Positions 35,595 to 47,390 of a DNA stretch of 64,000 bases are shown one piece after another. Each line of letters begins with the position of its first letter. The stretch's first letter is position 1. The DNA comes from Choristoneura fumiferana (lineage: Eukaryota; Arthropoda; Insecta; Lepidoptera; Tortricidae), in the NCBI RefSeq assembly GCF_025370935.1, contig NC_133492.1, forward strand, positions 10,945,608-11,009,607. Reading direction: 5' to 3'. The notes under the pieces are model-generated. The model saw only the letters and a program-made list of their open reading frames with translations. It was not told the origin of the DNA and did no database searches. The position numbers and the translations under genes were made by a program.

Positions 35595-36859
35595 TATATC
35601 AACATATCAATAGATTTCTGTCCCTGGAAATGGTTTTGGAGCTTAAGAGATTTTGCCAAGAGAACTATAAATGTTAACGGATAGCTTATTTATTTTAGGG
35701 GGAAACATGTACCTACTTAGGTAAAACACCTATTTATCGAAATTGATGTTTCATGGTTCATTCAGGTTCATTTGGGCTCAAAGAATGCCTTCTGGTTACC
35801 TAATTCTGTTACACTTGGCATTATAATTATAAGATTATCTTTTTCCAAGCTTAACAATTATCAATGGATTTCTTACTATTTATAGATTTTATACAACAAA
35901 AAATTTACCTTCTCTTTTAAGCTTAATCTATCACTTTATGTAAAAAAATATCTCACCAAATTGCCTTAAAACGGAAATTCTTTACTACTCCGATTAATAG
36001 AGCAGTAGATAAAGTAATTATTTTTCACCTCAGCACCTCAAACAGGCAGGTTTTGCTATGAGAAATCAGTGAGCAAAATCGCATTTTGCTCACTCCGTGA
36101 GACAAAGTAACTTTTTAATTATTTTTTTTTAAATGCTGGGTACAGTGTTGGGTCTACTCACTAAATTCCAAATATTTGAACTTTACTTTGATCTGTCATT
36201 TCACTTCAACACGAAAAAAGCGAGAGATAGGATCAAATGTGTTGATTACAATCTTAAATTAAATTTTTGGTACTTTTTAAAAATATAAATTACATGACAA
36301 CGAAATATTTCCAAAATGTAAATTTTCCCGATCTTTTAATAAAGTATGCAACCTCGTTGCACGAAAGCCGCTTCTCTTGTTTTTTTTTTATAAAAGAATT
36401 CCGTATACTGCCTCTACAGTTGGAATAAATATTTGTTAAATTGTATGAATTTTTAACAAAACTATTTATGTTTATGTAATATAAATCTTAGTAAAATTCA
36501 TATTTAAAGGTTTAATAGCATTTATAATAAATTATACGTTTATTGTCCAACCTTTTTAATGACCCCAAGATGACGCTTTTTGCAGTATTAAAAAAAAAGT
36601 GTGACATTAGTACAAGATCGAATTACAATGCATGTTATGAGTATGAGATTTGTATTGTATCTACTGGACACTTTGTTATGGTTTTAAATGTGATTATTAT
36701 GTTTGTTTCTTAATAATCGGATTCTATTTAAAAAAAATGTGTTTGTTTTGTAAACAGGTAGGTATATGTAGTTTTATTCTTATGTTACATTTAAATTATG
36801 TTCTTGCTGCTGAGGTGAAAAATTGTATGTGTCACACGAGAACAAAGTTTTTTTGCATC
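35595..36859. other. Intergenic DNA, no gene seen
   Basis: AT-rich. A repeat with GCTCACTCCGTGAG-like text lies near 36065-36105. No exon seen. Confidence 0.35.
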
Positions 36860-36975
36860 TCGTGTATAATTATGAATCCCTTGCTGTTCTCAGGATTCTA
36901 ACCTAGAATCACTCGCTGACGCTCGTGATTCAATTATAGAATCCTTCGCTTACTCGGGATTCAAAATCAACACTC
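36860..36975. repeat. Repeat with paired GAATC/GATTC palindromes
   Basis: GAATCAC (36906-36912) pairs with GTGATTC (36925-36931), and a similar GAATCC/GGATTC pair follows. The style (CTCGCTGACGCTCG) recurs weakly at 4145-4260. Confidence 0.4.
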
Positions 36976-37289
36976 GCAACAAAAAACAACTTTGCTCTCT
37001 TGTTGCACAAATAACTATTACACAACAATCAGCAGTATGTGGACAAACGCCTGTTCCAATTCTAACAGCAATAATTACGCCAATTGGTGTTTTGCTTTAC
37101 ACGCTAACTTTGAATGCCGTAAAACTTCTTGTAACTCAATTATAAACGCTTCTACGAAGGAAGAAAATAAATTTAAGGCGTTAATTTATTGAGTAAAGAC
37201 TGTCCACGATAAAATCGGGGCATGTATGATCTGATGTATCATTGTAATAAATGCAAATTTTCAAGCAGCACTGTTTTGTACTAGTCTGA

Positions 37290-37930
37290 TACTACATAAT
37301 AACACCGGCCAAGAGCGTGTCGGACATACCCGAAATAGGGTTCCGTAGACATTACAAAAAAATAAGTAATATTTTTCTAAGGATTTCGTATTTTGTACGG
37401 AATATTCCAAGTTTAGGTATATTTTATACCTTAGCACAGAATATATAATAGTACTGACGTACAGAATGGCCACGCTCCGCCCGCACCGGATCGAGTTACC
37501 CCACCCCTCAAGCGCAGATTGCAGGAAAACCGCAGGAAAGCAGTCGGGAGCGCAACGCGATGTACGAGTGTGTCGGTCGCACCGTCGGACGGCACTAAGT
37601 TCGGAGGCAATAATTACATATTACATACGATTTAACAATCGAATGATCAGAGACAAATCCCTTAAAAGGAAATATTTTAGTGTAAGTAATCTTTAATTAA
37701 TAAGGTCTCAAATGATTAAAACAATAAACTTTAATTTATAAAACATTCATTTGTATTTATTTCCTAAAAACTCGAAAATCAATCATATTCTAATAATTTG
37801 TCGCTCGTACAAAGTCACATAATTTTCCGTGAAATTCGCGCGCCGGCAGTTCATTGCTCGGCTCGGTAACCGTGAGTCCGCGAGCAAGCGCCAACTTGTC
37901 AGTGGGCGCGCGAGAAATTGAGGTTCCTAC
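37290..37930. other. GC-rich patches, possible repeat ends or distant promoter
   Basis: 37297-37345 carries the ACCGGCCAAGAGCGTGTCGG trailer of the GGGTTCCG family. 37466-37600 and 37835-37925 are GC-rich with CG dinucleotides. CTTGTCAGTGGGCG at 37895-37908 contains an initiator-like TCAGT. No coding exon could be assigned. Confidence 0.3.
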
Positions 37931-38052
37931 CCTGCCTACTTCCTTTTGTAAATAAATAATGCTTTCTAAAAGTATCGCGATTAATACATGAAATAACTAA
38001 TTAGGTACCGAATAATTCGTTCAAGTTTGTAGTCATATATTTATTGTAAGTA

Positions 38053-38213
38053 ATTTTTTTTTTTTTTATTCGACTGGATGGCAAACGAGCAAGTGGGTCT
38101 CCTGATGGTAAGAGATCACCACCGCCCATAGACAACTGCAACACCAGGGTATTGCAGATGCGTTGCCAACCTAGAGGCCTAAGATGGAATACCTCAAGTG
38201 CCAGTTATTTCAC
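38053..38213 (-). mobile_element. 5'-truncated retroposon copy (CGTTTGCCATCCAG family)
   Basis: On the plus strand it opens with a T run, then ATTCGACTGGATGGCAAACG. It stops where the copy at 17822-18042 continues, as expected of incomplete reverse transcription. Confidence 0.65.
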
Positions 38214-38459
38214 CGTTAGTTTTTTTAATTTAAAATAATAATGCTTAAATACATAGACAGACACATTTATGTAGGTTTAAATAAAAATATATGATTAACG
38301 ATTACATTTATTTACACATCTAAGCCATACCTACATACCCTATAGTACTAGGGTTTTGCGATAGTCAGCCCTGTGTGTCTTACGCACACATTGACGCGTG
38401 TACAGACGTCGTCGTGCCTATGTAGATTCAAGAACGCGTATTTTGTATGGCGTGGTCGC

Positions 38460-38966
38460 CCTGTGACCTTAGGCTGCTATTTACTCTTAAACTACTAATA
38501 ATTGTCAAGAAAACTTAACCGTTATAGTTTTTCTTGTAAGTTTGATACACTTACTACCATCAACAATTTTTTAAATTTTTCACCCACCGGTTTAGATTTT
38601 AAAGGGGGGGGGGGGGACACTCGATTTTAATGAAAATTTGCACTTTCAAGTTGAATATTTTGCAATGAAATAGCTGAATCGAAAAATCGTTTTAGCAACC
38701 ACCTAATGGTATCAAAAGCCCTATCCAAAGATACCCCAAACTACAAGGTTGGATTAGAAAAACAAAAATCACCCCCACTTTACCTCTATGGGAGATACTC
38801 TAAAATTATTTTTTTTGAATTTATTATTGTACCATTTTGTCGGCATAGTTTACATATATATTCGTGCATTGATAGTCCCTGAGCAAAGCCGCGGACGGAC
38901 AGACAGACAGACATGGCGAAACTATAAGGGTTCCGTTTTTGCCATTTCGGCTACGGAACCCTAAAA
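38460..38966. mobile_element. GGGTTCCG-type element
   Basis: Ends in TTCGGCTACGGAACCCTAAA, with GACGGACAGACAGACAGACA just inside. The body shares CCCACTTTACCTCTATGGGA-type text with 48760-49288. A run of about 14 G near 38605 lies inside. Confidence 0.55.
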
Positions 38967-39420
38967 ATACAATCATAATTAAATATTAGAGCGTCTGTGA
39001 GTGTTAGTTTTATTTTTGTCACTGTGCCTAAATTGCGTTTTTTGATAATCTTCACTCGTTTCCAACTTCAATACCACAATTTTATTTTAACAAGCTGTTT
39101 TACACATCATCATCCTTTAAAAAAAAACATAATGTAACTGTTTTCTACTTGTGGGAGCTGGGAAAACTTTCTAATCTAAGCATCAATAGTAGATTGTACA
39201 ACGAGAGCATAAAACGAGCCATTTTACCCGAGGCGTTCATATAGCCAGCCACCCGAGCCGGTACGGCGAGGGTGGATAGACACGTCGCGTCGAAGGGAAA
39301 ATGGGTTTAATGCTCGAGTTTTACACTGCTTTTCACTTCGATTGAGAGGAAATTAAATAGTAACATTGGAAACAGTTGTTCACTTACTGGGTACCTATTA
39401 TTTTTTATGCATTGCTATAT

Positions 39421-39527
39421 CATCATCCCAGCCTATATACGTCCACCTGCTGGGCACAGGCCTCCTCTCAGAACAAGAGGGCTTGGGCGATAGTTCCCAC
39501 GCGGGCCCAGTGCGGATTGGGGCAGTG
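39421..39527 (-). mobile_element. 5'-truncated SINE with 14-bp target duplication
   Basis: About 107 bp of the same SINE as 24738-25042, retaining only its 3' part. ATGCATTGCTATAT stands on both sides (39407-39420 and 39528-39541). Confidence 0.9.
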
Positions 39528-39546
39528 ATGCATTGCTATATACTTA

Positions 39547-40427
39547 CAGCCTTATTCATAAAAAATCCTTAATTGAGGTTTGATCGGTCTGTTACTTAGC
39601 AGACTGATTAAGCTTGTTAGACAGTTGTCAAGAAGTATGATTCATAAACGCTTGCTAGCAGTCTGCTAGTTGTTGAGCTGCTGATAGACGCATTAGACGC
39701 GTTATGTTGGCTATCTTGACAAATCAAAGACAAAAAATGGCCTCAACGAGAATTAAAAAAAAAATTGACAGCAGTGACAGCAAATTAGCAGGAAAACGTA
39801 AATTTTTTACGAAGACACACGTGCTTAGTTTAGTTTCTTGCGATTTTTAAAATGAATGCTACCAAAAAAAGTAGTGATAATTGGACAGCTTAGGATAAAG
39901 TAAAAAAAGCAATTCATTTACCTTACCTAGCTTGCATTGTCCCGAAAAGAAAAAAATTGACGATACAACCCCAAGATCAACTTTAAAAAAAAGCGAGATG
40001 TTTGTTTTCCCGCCATTTCCGATCCGCATGTTTATGTTGTACCTAAGTGCAAAAAGCCGTCACTATGTTAATCATCCTAATTTTATTTTTTTCATATTTA
40101 TTGATAGTACTTAAACGTATCATCTACCTAATTAAGAGGATTTTTAAATACAAATTCCTGAAAATAAATTTTCCTGTTTTTTTTTAATCCTTCACTAAAA
40201 ATATCTTCGGTACCTATGGTTTTTTGCTCTTGTCAAAGTCAGCTGTTAAAATTTGTGGCGGCCATTTGTGACTTAGCAGGGAGATAAAGGAGGGTCTAAC
40301 TGTCCTCTAACTTTAGCAGAGCCTTGATCGACTGATCAGCGCTAACAGACGTTTATGAATCATGTGTGTTGCATCGGGCCTTCAAGGAGCCTTCAAGGAG
40401 GCTCTAACCTTTTTATGAATAAGGCTG
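39547..40427 (+). mobile_element. Internally deleted TIR transposon with broken Myb-like frame
   Basis: Perfect 18-bp terminal inverted repeats CAGCCTTATTCATAAAAA / TTTTTATGAATAAGGCTG bound 881 bp. Inside, an ORF at 39737-39850 reads MASTRIKKKIDSSDSKLAGK. A second begins at 39852 with MNATKKSSDNWTA, then a TAG, then continues in frame to 40112. KxSSDNWTAxDK resembles the start of Myb/SANT or trihelix proteins that accompany PIF/Harbinger-like transposases. That is inference; no transposase remains. The flanking trinucleotides (TTA and ATA) are not an exact duplication. Confidence 0.6.
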
Positions 40428-41049
40428 ATAATTATAAATTGTTCGTTTTATTGATTTATTTTGATTGATTAGATTGATTTTGTTTTACATAAAATAAAGT
40501 TTATTAAAAAATATATAGAAACTTTTTTGTTTGTGGCTGGGCTGTTGACACCTGATTATCTTGGTTTTAGACGAAGATTTTATTTTATGCACTAGAGCAT
40601 AAAAAGCAATTTTATGTCGCCTAGATCCAGCATAAATACAAACTTTACGAGCATGAGAACTGAAAAAGTAGTTTTTATATAGGAGGCATTTTTCTGTCAA
40701 AAAGGTAAATTCACCAAACCAAATCTGAAGTCAATTCGAGAAATGTTAGTTGTTGTGAAAAGACAATGTAATAAGCTATAAAGTGGATTGACCAATTTTA
40801 AAAAATAGTACATTGTTGTAGAGGCTGGAAAGTAAGCAATTGATGAAGGAGTTAGTTTGAAGGCAGACCCGAAGGGTAATTAAATTAAATAAAAAAAAAA
40901 CAGTTAATGTTAATGCAAATGCAAGGATGATTATTTTTGGACGGAATGGTATTTTTGTATGAAACAAAAAAAATGTTACCACACAATACTTAAATAATTT
41001 ATGTGTATAATTGATTCTTAGGTTATTAATTAAATACCCTGAAAATATC

Positions 41050-41205
41050 CGCACCTCATTTTCTAGCACCTTATATATTTCGGGATCTCGGAAACGGCTC
41101 CAACGGGTTTTCGGGGATGACAAATCGATCTAGCTTGGTCTTATCTCTTGGAAAAAGCTTATTATCGAGTTTTAGCCCAAGCAAAGCTCGGTCGCCCAGG
41201 TACTA
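41050..41205 (-). repeat. Dispersed repeat (GGGCGACCGAGC family)
   Basis: On the minus strand CTGGGCGACCGAGCTTTGC and GTTGGAGCCGTTTCCGAGAT are phrases I know as a common lepidopteran repeat. The 115-codon frame over it is not a gene. Confidence 0.45.
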
Positions 41206-41558
41206 AATGACAATCCAAAGACTGCGTTGCTCCCGCCGATTTTAATTTTTCTTTTCTGACATATAATATTTTTTAAATGAGTCCGTTCTTAGTGGCCAGT
41301 ACTCAACCACATATTTAAAAAATAAAAACGTGACCCTCGTCCGACCTGTTGCGATGATGTGGCTTTTTTTCATCTAAAAAAATTAAAGCATTTTGTGCAT
41401 ATTATGCGTTTAAGAAAAAAAACACCTCATAAAAGTCATAAATGACGCATTCTCATTGGTCAATTTAATTTCACATGCCGCAGACGATTACTTTTGATTG
41501 GTCCGATTGTCGTTTCAGCACGCCGGGAAAAAATGTTAAGATCGAACAACCTATTTAG

Positions 41559-41620
41559 CTTAGATGAATGATTGCTCTCGCGCGGTCGAGCGAGCGCGCG
41601 AGACCAATCATTCATCTAAG
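41559..41620. repeat. Perfect 16-bp inverted repeat with CG-rich core
   Basis: CTTAGATGAATGATTG (41559-41574) and CAATCATTCATCTAAG (41605-41620). The inner sequence also pairs (CTCTCGCGCG with CGCGCGAGA). Confidence 0.85.
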
Positions 41621-44600
41621 CATTTAGTTAAGTATCAAAATGTCTCCCGTAAGTTTAACTGTTTTTCCGTATATTATTTGAACAAAAAGGGTGTAAACTT
41701 TCCGGTAAATGTTTGAATATTGTCAGTTCCTTTTACAGCAAAACGGTAAGTATGGGGCCCTGAGGACGTCACAACTTTCAGATAAATATGGACATATAAA
41801 TAATATTAGCGGGGACAGGCCTTGGGGAACAGATCCCGATATTCCCTACTTTTGAGTTTCTGGAACCCTCGCGGCCGGGATAGAAAGTGTGTGAACTTTC
41901 AATTTTTGCATGTGAGGCAGTAGCGTGGAGTTAGCATTTTTTTTTGGGCAACCTGGAGAGCGAGAAAAGCGTAAGTACCTAGTCTTTTCGGTACTTCGTA
42001 GTTAGACACTCTTGAGTTTCTAATTTGAGTCTTTGCCATACATGTCATCACGGACGTCTCTTAAAGAATTTAGGCAACCCGGTGGGAATCGAGTTGTTGC
42101 TACTCCACGCTACTGATGTGAGGGTCTATGACAAATTAGCTACTAATTCAAGTCATAGAATATGATTGAATCTTGACAGTTTTCTATTTTAAAAGTTAGT
42201 TATTTTAATCTGACTATAAATCGCCTATATAACTGATTCATTAACACAATACTAAGTATATTAATATTACCTGTAGCAATCAATCATAAAAGTAGATATT
42301 GCTATATTTGGTGTTTAATGATAATTTGGAAAGTCTTTGTTTCCTAAATAATACGAGAACGATAACAATTTTTATAAGGGTAAATCGTCAATTACTGGCC
42401 ACCTTATAAAATGAATTCTATTTATAGGTATGACCAGAATTAATTTTTAGTGTAAGGTAGCCAGTTATTGAACCGTGGCCACACATTCATCCTTCTACAT
42501 ACATATCAAATTCTTCAGTCTCGAAATATCAGAAGCTCATTAAAGATATCCACTGTCTACACCCCCTAGCACATAGGTATAACATGAGGAAGATATCGAT
42601 AAAATTTTAGGATTATATCCTTTCATGATTTAATTGAATTATTCATCATCCCGCACCCAAGTTTCCACTGAAAATAATTCCTAAGCCTGCCTTTTCTTTG
42701 TTACACCTACCAAATATAACTTCAAAGGCAAAAGAAAAAGTATAAGTACCTATACGTTGCGACAATTTATAAGTTTGAGCAATTCTGTAAGTGAGGTTTT
42801 TACTTTTTCTTTTGATAGTTTACGAAGTAACTTCTGGCTGAATCCGAATTTAAAATCCCTGGTGTGCTCTTAGCGCTGCTACGTACCGTTGAAATATCTT
42901 ACTTAGATGATTTAAACTTGAAAGATACGGTAGTTATCTAACTATACGAATATATTGACAAAGAAAATGTATAGTTAACTTAGTTAGGTATCGCAGTACT
43001 TACCTACAATACCTTAATCATAAACTTTTAAACCTGTATTTTTTGGTTTGTAACCATTGCAACCAACCTTAAAATTGTTTAAGGGTGTTAATCGACTATT
43101 TGCAAGGTCGCTCTAAAATGGACAAAAAAAAAACTTTTGTCAAAGAAGCTTGTGACATGAGAGCGGACAAGGAGAGAGAAATATGTAGCGCAAATTTTTT
43201 ATTGGCTTCAATAAACGATACAACTAAGCTAATACATTGACGACTAACATAGCGTTTTCTCTTTAACAATAATACTGTTGAAAGAAAGAAGAAACTATTT
43301 TTCATACTTTGGATCGTATTACAGAGCTGCGCGCTGCGCATCTGCTCGCGGACAGTTAATCTAAGCGCAATACTTAGGAGGCGGCGAGAGCCACAACAAA
43401 GCCTGTCAAGTTAACGTCGTCGCCCCATTGTCCTGCCCGATACAGAAAGAAATTGGCTACTTTCTTACCTGAAAAGAATTCGATACCTCAGCCATTGAAA
43501 AATTACGTTTTGACGTAACATAAAATTGAATGCGGCGAGTGTTCAGTTTGACGTAAAATGAGAATTTTTAACATTGCATGAAAGTGCGTTTAAAAGTATT
43601 TTTTGTTATTACTGTTGAAAGTTGAAATAGAGACTTTATTTTTTACTTTAAAAGTAAAGCGAAAAGTATCATCAAATTCATCTAGCAACTTTTAATTAAA
43701 AATTCTTTTGAAGAATACTAGTTTTGCAACCAACAAAAACTTACTCTTTCCATCTTAGTTAGTTCTTCCCTTAGAAAAACATTTTGAGTATAATAAGTTA
43801 TGTAATGCCACTGAAAAGTTTTTTTTTTATTTTTATTTTTATAAAAGTCAAGGCAGTGACATGTAGAAACACGAATACTTTGGTTATGAATGCCATACAT
43901 ATTTTTGTTTCAGTAAGGTGGCCTTGCATGATAAAGTGCCATCGCCTTATTTCAGACCGCAGACGGTTTTCAATAGAAAATGATCCATTATTCAACTCAC
44001 ATTTTTCTCCTGATACTTCTACTTTATTTCTACTTATTCTAACATTCCTGCGCTCGTGTTAAAAGTGCAAAAACTGCACTTTAAGCTGCTGGCCTGCCGG
44101 CGTTTGAGCGCTACTTTTAATGCGTTTTTAAAAGTAGCTATTCGCGATGGTTTTTGAGCTGTTTAACGTCTCGCCTGCTGGTTTCAGGAGGAATAAACTT
44201 TGGATGATAAAAGGTTCCAGATTTTGCATAGTGGAAACCTATATTTTTTGCTAGAACATTATGGCACTCAGGATCCACATTTTTATCTCGGCATTATGCG
44301 TAGAGCGAGGTTGTAAAGAATTATTTAAATGGACATTACATTCATGTAATCGCGAATCTCTAGTAAGGTTCATCCAGTAATTAATATAATTGATTTGCTT
44401 GCAAATACGCCTCTATATCAGGATTATGTTATTACGGACCTCTGTTACCAAGATTTACTGAGTAAACAGAGCTCGTAAATAATTAAATGCATTATGCACA
44501 TTTGGGACCATTACGTGGATCCTAATATTGCCGGTCGCTAATGCATTGGTGTGTATATGGTCAGGACACCTGCAGGTGTGATACAAATGGCCTGAATCCG

Positions 44601-44640
44601 TGTTGTAAAGTTATGACAGCGACCTAATTTTACTGCTTAA
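41621..44640. other. Intergenic DNA with an old MITE
   Basis: 42388-42471 is palindromic (CAATTACTGGCCACCTTATA against TAAGGTAGCCAGTTATTG). A 40-codon ORF at 43118-43240 starts MDKKKTFVKEACDMRADKER but has no supporting context. Nothing else recognised. Confidence 0.4.
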
Positions 44641-44937
44641 CTGCAGGCTGCTGCTGTAGGTGGTAGGACCTTGTGCAAGGTTCGCCCGGATGGCTACCAC
44701 CATCTTGCTTGCTAATACTGCCGTGAAGCAGCAGTGCTTGCACTGTTGTGTTTCGGCGTGGAGATTAAGACAGCCGGTGAAATTCACTTGGGCACTTGAA
44801 GTATCCCATCTTAGGCCTCTAGGTTGGCAACGAATCTGCTATAACCCTGGTGTTGCAGATGTTTATGGGCAGTGGTGATCTCTTACCATCAGGAGAACCA
44901 CTTGCTCGTTTGCCATTCAGTTGAATAAAAAAAAACT
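44641..44937 (+). mobile_element. Longest retroposon copy of the CGTTTGCCATCCAG family
   Basis: Runs from GGTGGTAGGACCTTGTGCAA through CCGGATGGCTACCACCATC and GCCTCTAGGTTGGCAACG to CTCGTTTGCCATTCAGTTG and an A-run. No reverse transcriptase remnant upstream. Confidence 0.7.
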
Positions 44938-45158
44938 GTAGTTAAGTACACTCGTGGAACGAAAATATTCGTCACTTTCAAATATTTTATTTTAACACTT
45001 TGCAAGCACATTTTAACTTTCCAAACCAGACTGTTGCTTAGGAAATGTTATTAAGTATTAGAGGGTTGTGTTGATACAACAGGGTGAATATTTAGTCGAA
45101 CTAATTTTCTATAACTATGAATAGTTGAGCTAAAAGAATATTTTTATTAGTTTGACCT

Positions 45159-45899
45159 CATCGAAAATACAAACTGAAATATAGATACACAGAAAAACCA
45201 AAAAAAGAGAAAAAAAAAGTAACGAAGTTTGGAGTTGAAATAAAAAATATAAAAAGACTCCCAAAAACAAGCCAAAAACCAATCTTAATTAGTTTGACCT
45301 GCCATATATTCTGGTAAAAAGCGGTGATAAACCTATTCGCTTACTATGGTCAAAATTAAATGCAAAGCTTCTGTCAATATCCTGCAGCTATCGGTGGCGA
45401 ATGCACTAGTCCAAAACGCACTATTAGTCAATACACTCTAATTTCGAAAGCCCCTCTTCGCATAAGAAACTAGGCCCATAAACACCATATTTCCAAAAAA
45501 GGCTCATTCTCGATTTACACGAGAACCATTGAGAACTAGTCCAAAATACACCTTTCCCAAAATACCCCAATTGTGTTCACCTGTAGGTGCGTAATACTTC
45601 ATTCTCATAATGCATAGTTCTCAAAACACTTTAGTTCCATACCCTATTTTTTTCTTTTATTTTCGAATGACTCTTTGAAATTGCTTAACCCCTACACCAC
45701 CATAGATGTCGCTAGTGCTGCTGCATAAGTAGCGTAGTAGAAAATAAGCAACCTGAGATATGTATGTTATCGTGTTTAGATCCTGTCCAGCGGTGGTGTA
45801 GCACGCAGCACGGATTACTGAGGACCTGGGTTGGATTCCAGCCCTGGTCTCTTTTTCCGGTTTTTCTGTGCATCCATGTCTCAGTTTGTATTTTCAATG
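45159..45899. mobile_element. Non-autonomous element with about 40-bp inverted ends
   Basis: ATCGAAAATACAAACTGA followed by ACACAGAAAAACC at the left (45159-45200) is mirrored by GGTTTTTCTGTGCATCC and TCAGTTTGTATTTTCAAT at the right (about 45858-45898). A tRNA-B-box-like GGACCTGGGTTGGATTCC lies just inside the right end. A compact relative is at 54261-54380. Confidence 0.55.
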
Positions 45900-46475
45900 T
45901 AGCTTACTAGTTCAGTAACAACATATTCAAGCCGGTAAGCCCTAAATTGTACTTATCGGGAAAAACGATGACATAAGTGTAAGTGTTTATAATGTAAAAT
46001 GATGGGATGGGGCGCTTTATGGGAATGATCGGAAAATTTTCACTAAATATAAAGGTGGAGTCTGGTCATTCAGTGGTGAAACGGAGATGATAGATAGAAT
46101 AAGTCGTACTTTTTGACGTCAAATTTACCAGTCATAATTTAAATATCTTTAAACCAAACGATATGCACGGAACAGTCAATGCAAACGGTCTAGTCGGACC
46201 GTTACGGGCGATTTACGCGGCCCGATACCGATTCTTTCTCGACTACACGTCGTTAAACAGAATAGATAACATTTGTAAGGTTAGATCGTTGCGTACATTC
46301 GTTTGTTAGTAAGGTGTCAAGCGAATGCGTTGCGGGAACTTTATCGTTGTTTCAGATTGTTATGGAAAGTAGGGTTGGAGTTTATAACGGGGCTCCGGAG
46401 TTGAGTTCCCTGGTGAAGCTTGAAACGACAGACGTGACACGTAAATCCTGCCAATTTTATTTGGTGTAAATGATG
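45900..46475. other. Intergenic DNA, no gene seen
   Basis: No repeat family or exon recognised. Confidence 0.3.
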
Positions 46476-46722
46476 ACGAGCGGTTAGTCAAGTGGACAGA
46501 GAACCTGACTATGAAGCTTGATTTCCCGGGTTTGATTCCCGGTCGGGGCAGATATTTGTATGAATAATACGAATGTTTGCTCTCGGGTCTTGAACGTTTA
46601 ATTTGTATTCAAGTGTTTATTTATCTATTTAAGTATGGTTATCTGTTGTCTAGTACAAGCTTTGATTAGATAAATTGGTGTCAATTGTCCCATGATATTT
46701 GTTTTTATTTATTTATTTATTC
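46476..46722 (+). mobile_element. tRNA-derived SINE with ATTT tail
   Basis: CGGTTAGTCAAGTGGACAGAG and GGTTTGATTCCCGGTC are the A- and B-box regions. The body TTGCTCTCGGGTCTTGAACG and the TTTATTTATTTATT tail match the copy at 16908-17170. Confidence 0.8.
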
Positions 46723-47071
46723 ACGTAAGGTTGTGTAAAGCCTGAAAAAAATTGATAGAGCTTAGGTTTCTTAAGACATGCTATTCGGTCTTTTAAATCT
46801 ATCAAGTTTTAGGGTTCCATACTTGAAGGGTGACAAATGTAATAGGTTTATCTGTACATATAATTATTGTCGCTACACTATCTATACACTGTGTATATTT
46901 ATGTTGCCGCTATGACAACAGATAATAAAAATTAATTTTTAGTTGAGAAAACAACCAGTGTTTACCAAACAATTATTTTGCATATTGCTAGTAACATGTG
47001 GAAGCATGTTGAACAGTTGTATTGCTCTGGGGATGAACTCTAGTAGAGTTCGAAATGCGTTTATTTTTTAT

Positions 47072-47381
47072 CATCATCATCATCCCAGCCTATATAAGTC
47101 CCACTGCTGGGCACAGGCCTCCTCTCAGAACAAGAGGGCTTGGGCTATAGTTCCCACGCGGGCCAGCGCGGATTGGGAACTTCACACGCACCATTGAATT
47201 GCTTCGCAGGTTTGTGCAGGTTTCCTCACGATGTTTTCCTTCACCGCAAAGTACGTGGTAAATTTCAAATGTAATTCCGCACATGAATTTCGAAAACTCA
47301 GAGGTGCGAGCCGGGGTTTGACCCACGACCGACCCTCTGATTGAGAGGCGATAGGTCAAACCACTAGGCCACCACGGCTTC
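47072..47381 (-). mobile_element. Full-length tRNA-derived SINE with ATG-type tail
   Basis: Same family as 24738-25042. A short direct repeat ATTTTTTAT at 47063-47071 and 47382-47390 is a plausible target duplication. Confidence 0.8.
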
Positions 47382-47390
47382 ATTTTTTAT

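Noticed and set aside
43118..43240. 40-codon plus-strand ORF, MDKKKTFVKEACDMR...
   Set aside because: Short, isolated, in a repeat-like setting; no signal peptide or domain.
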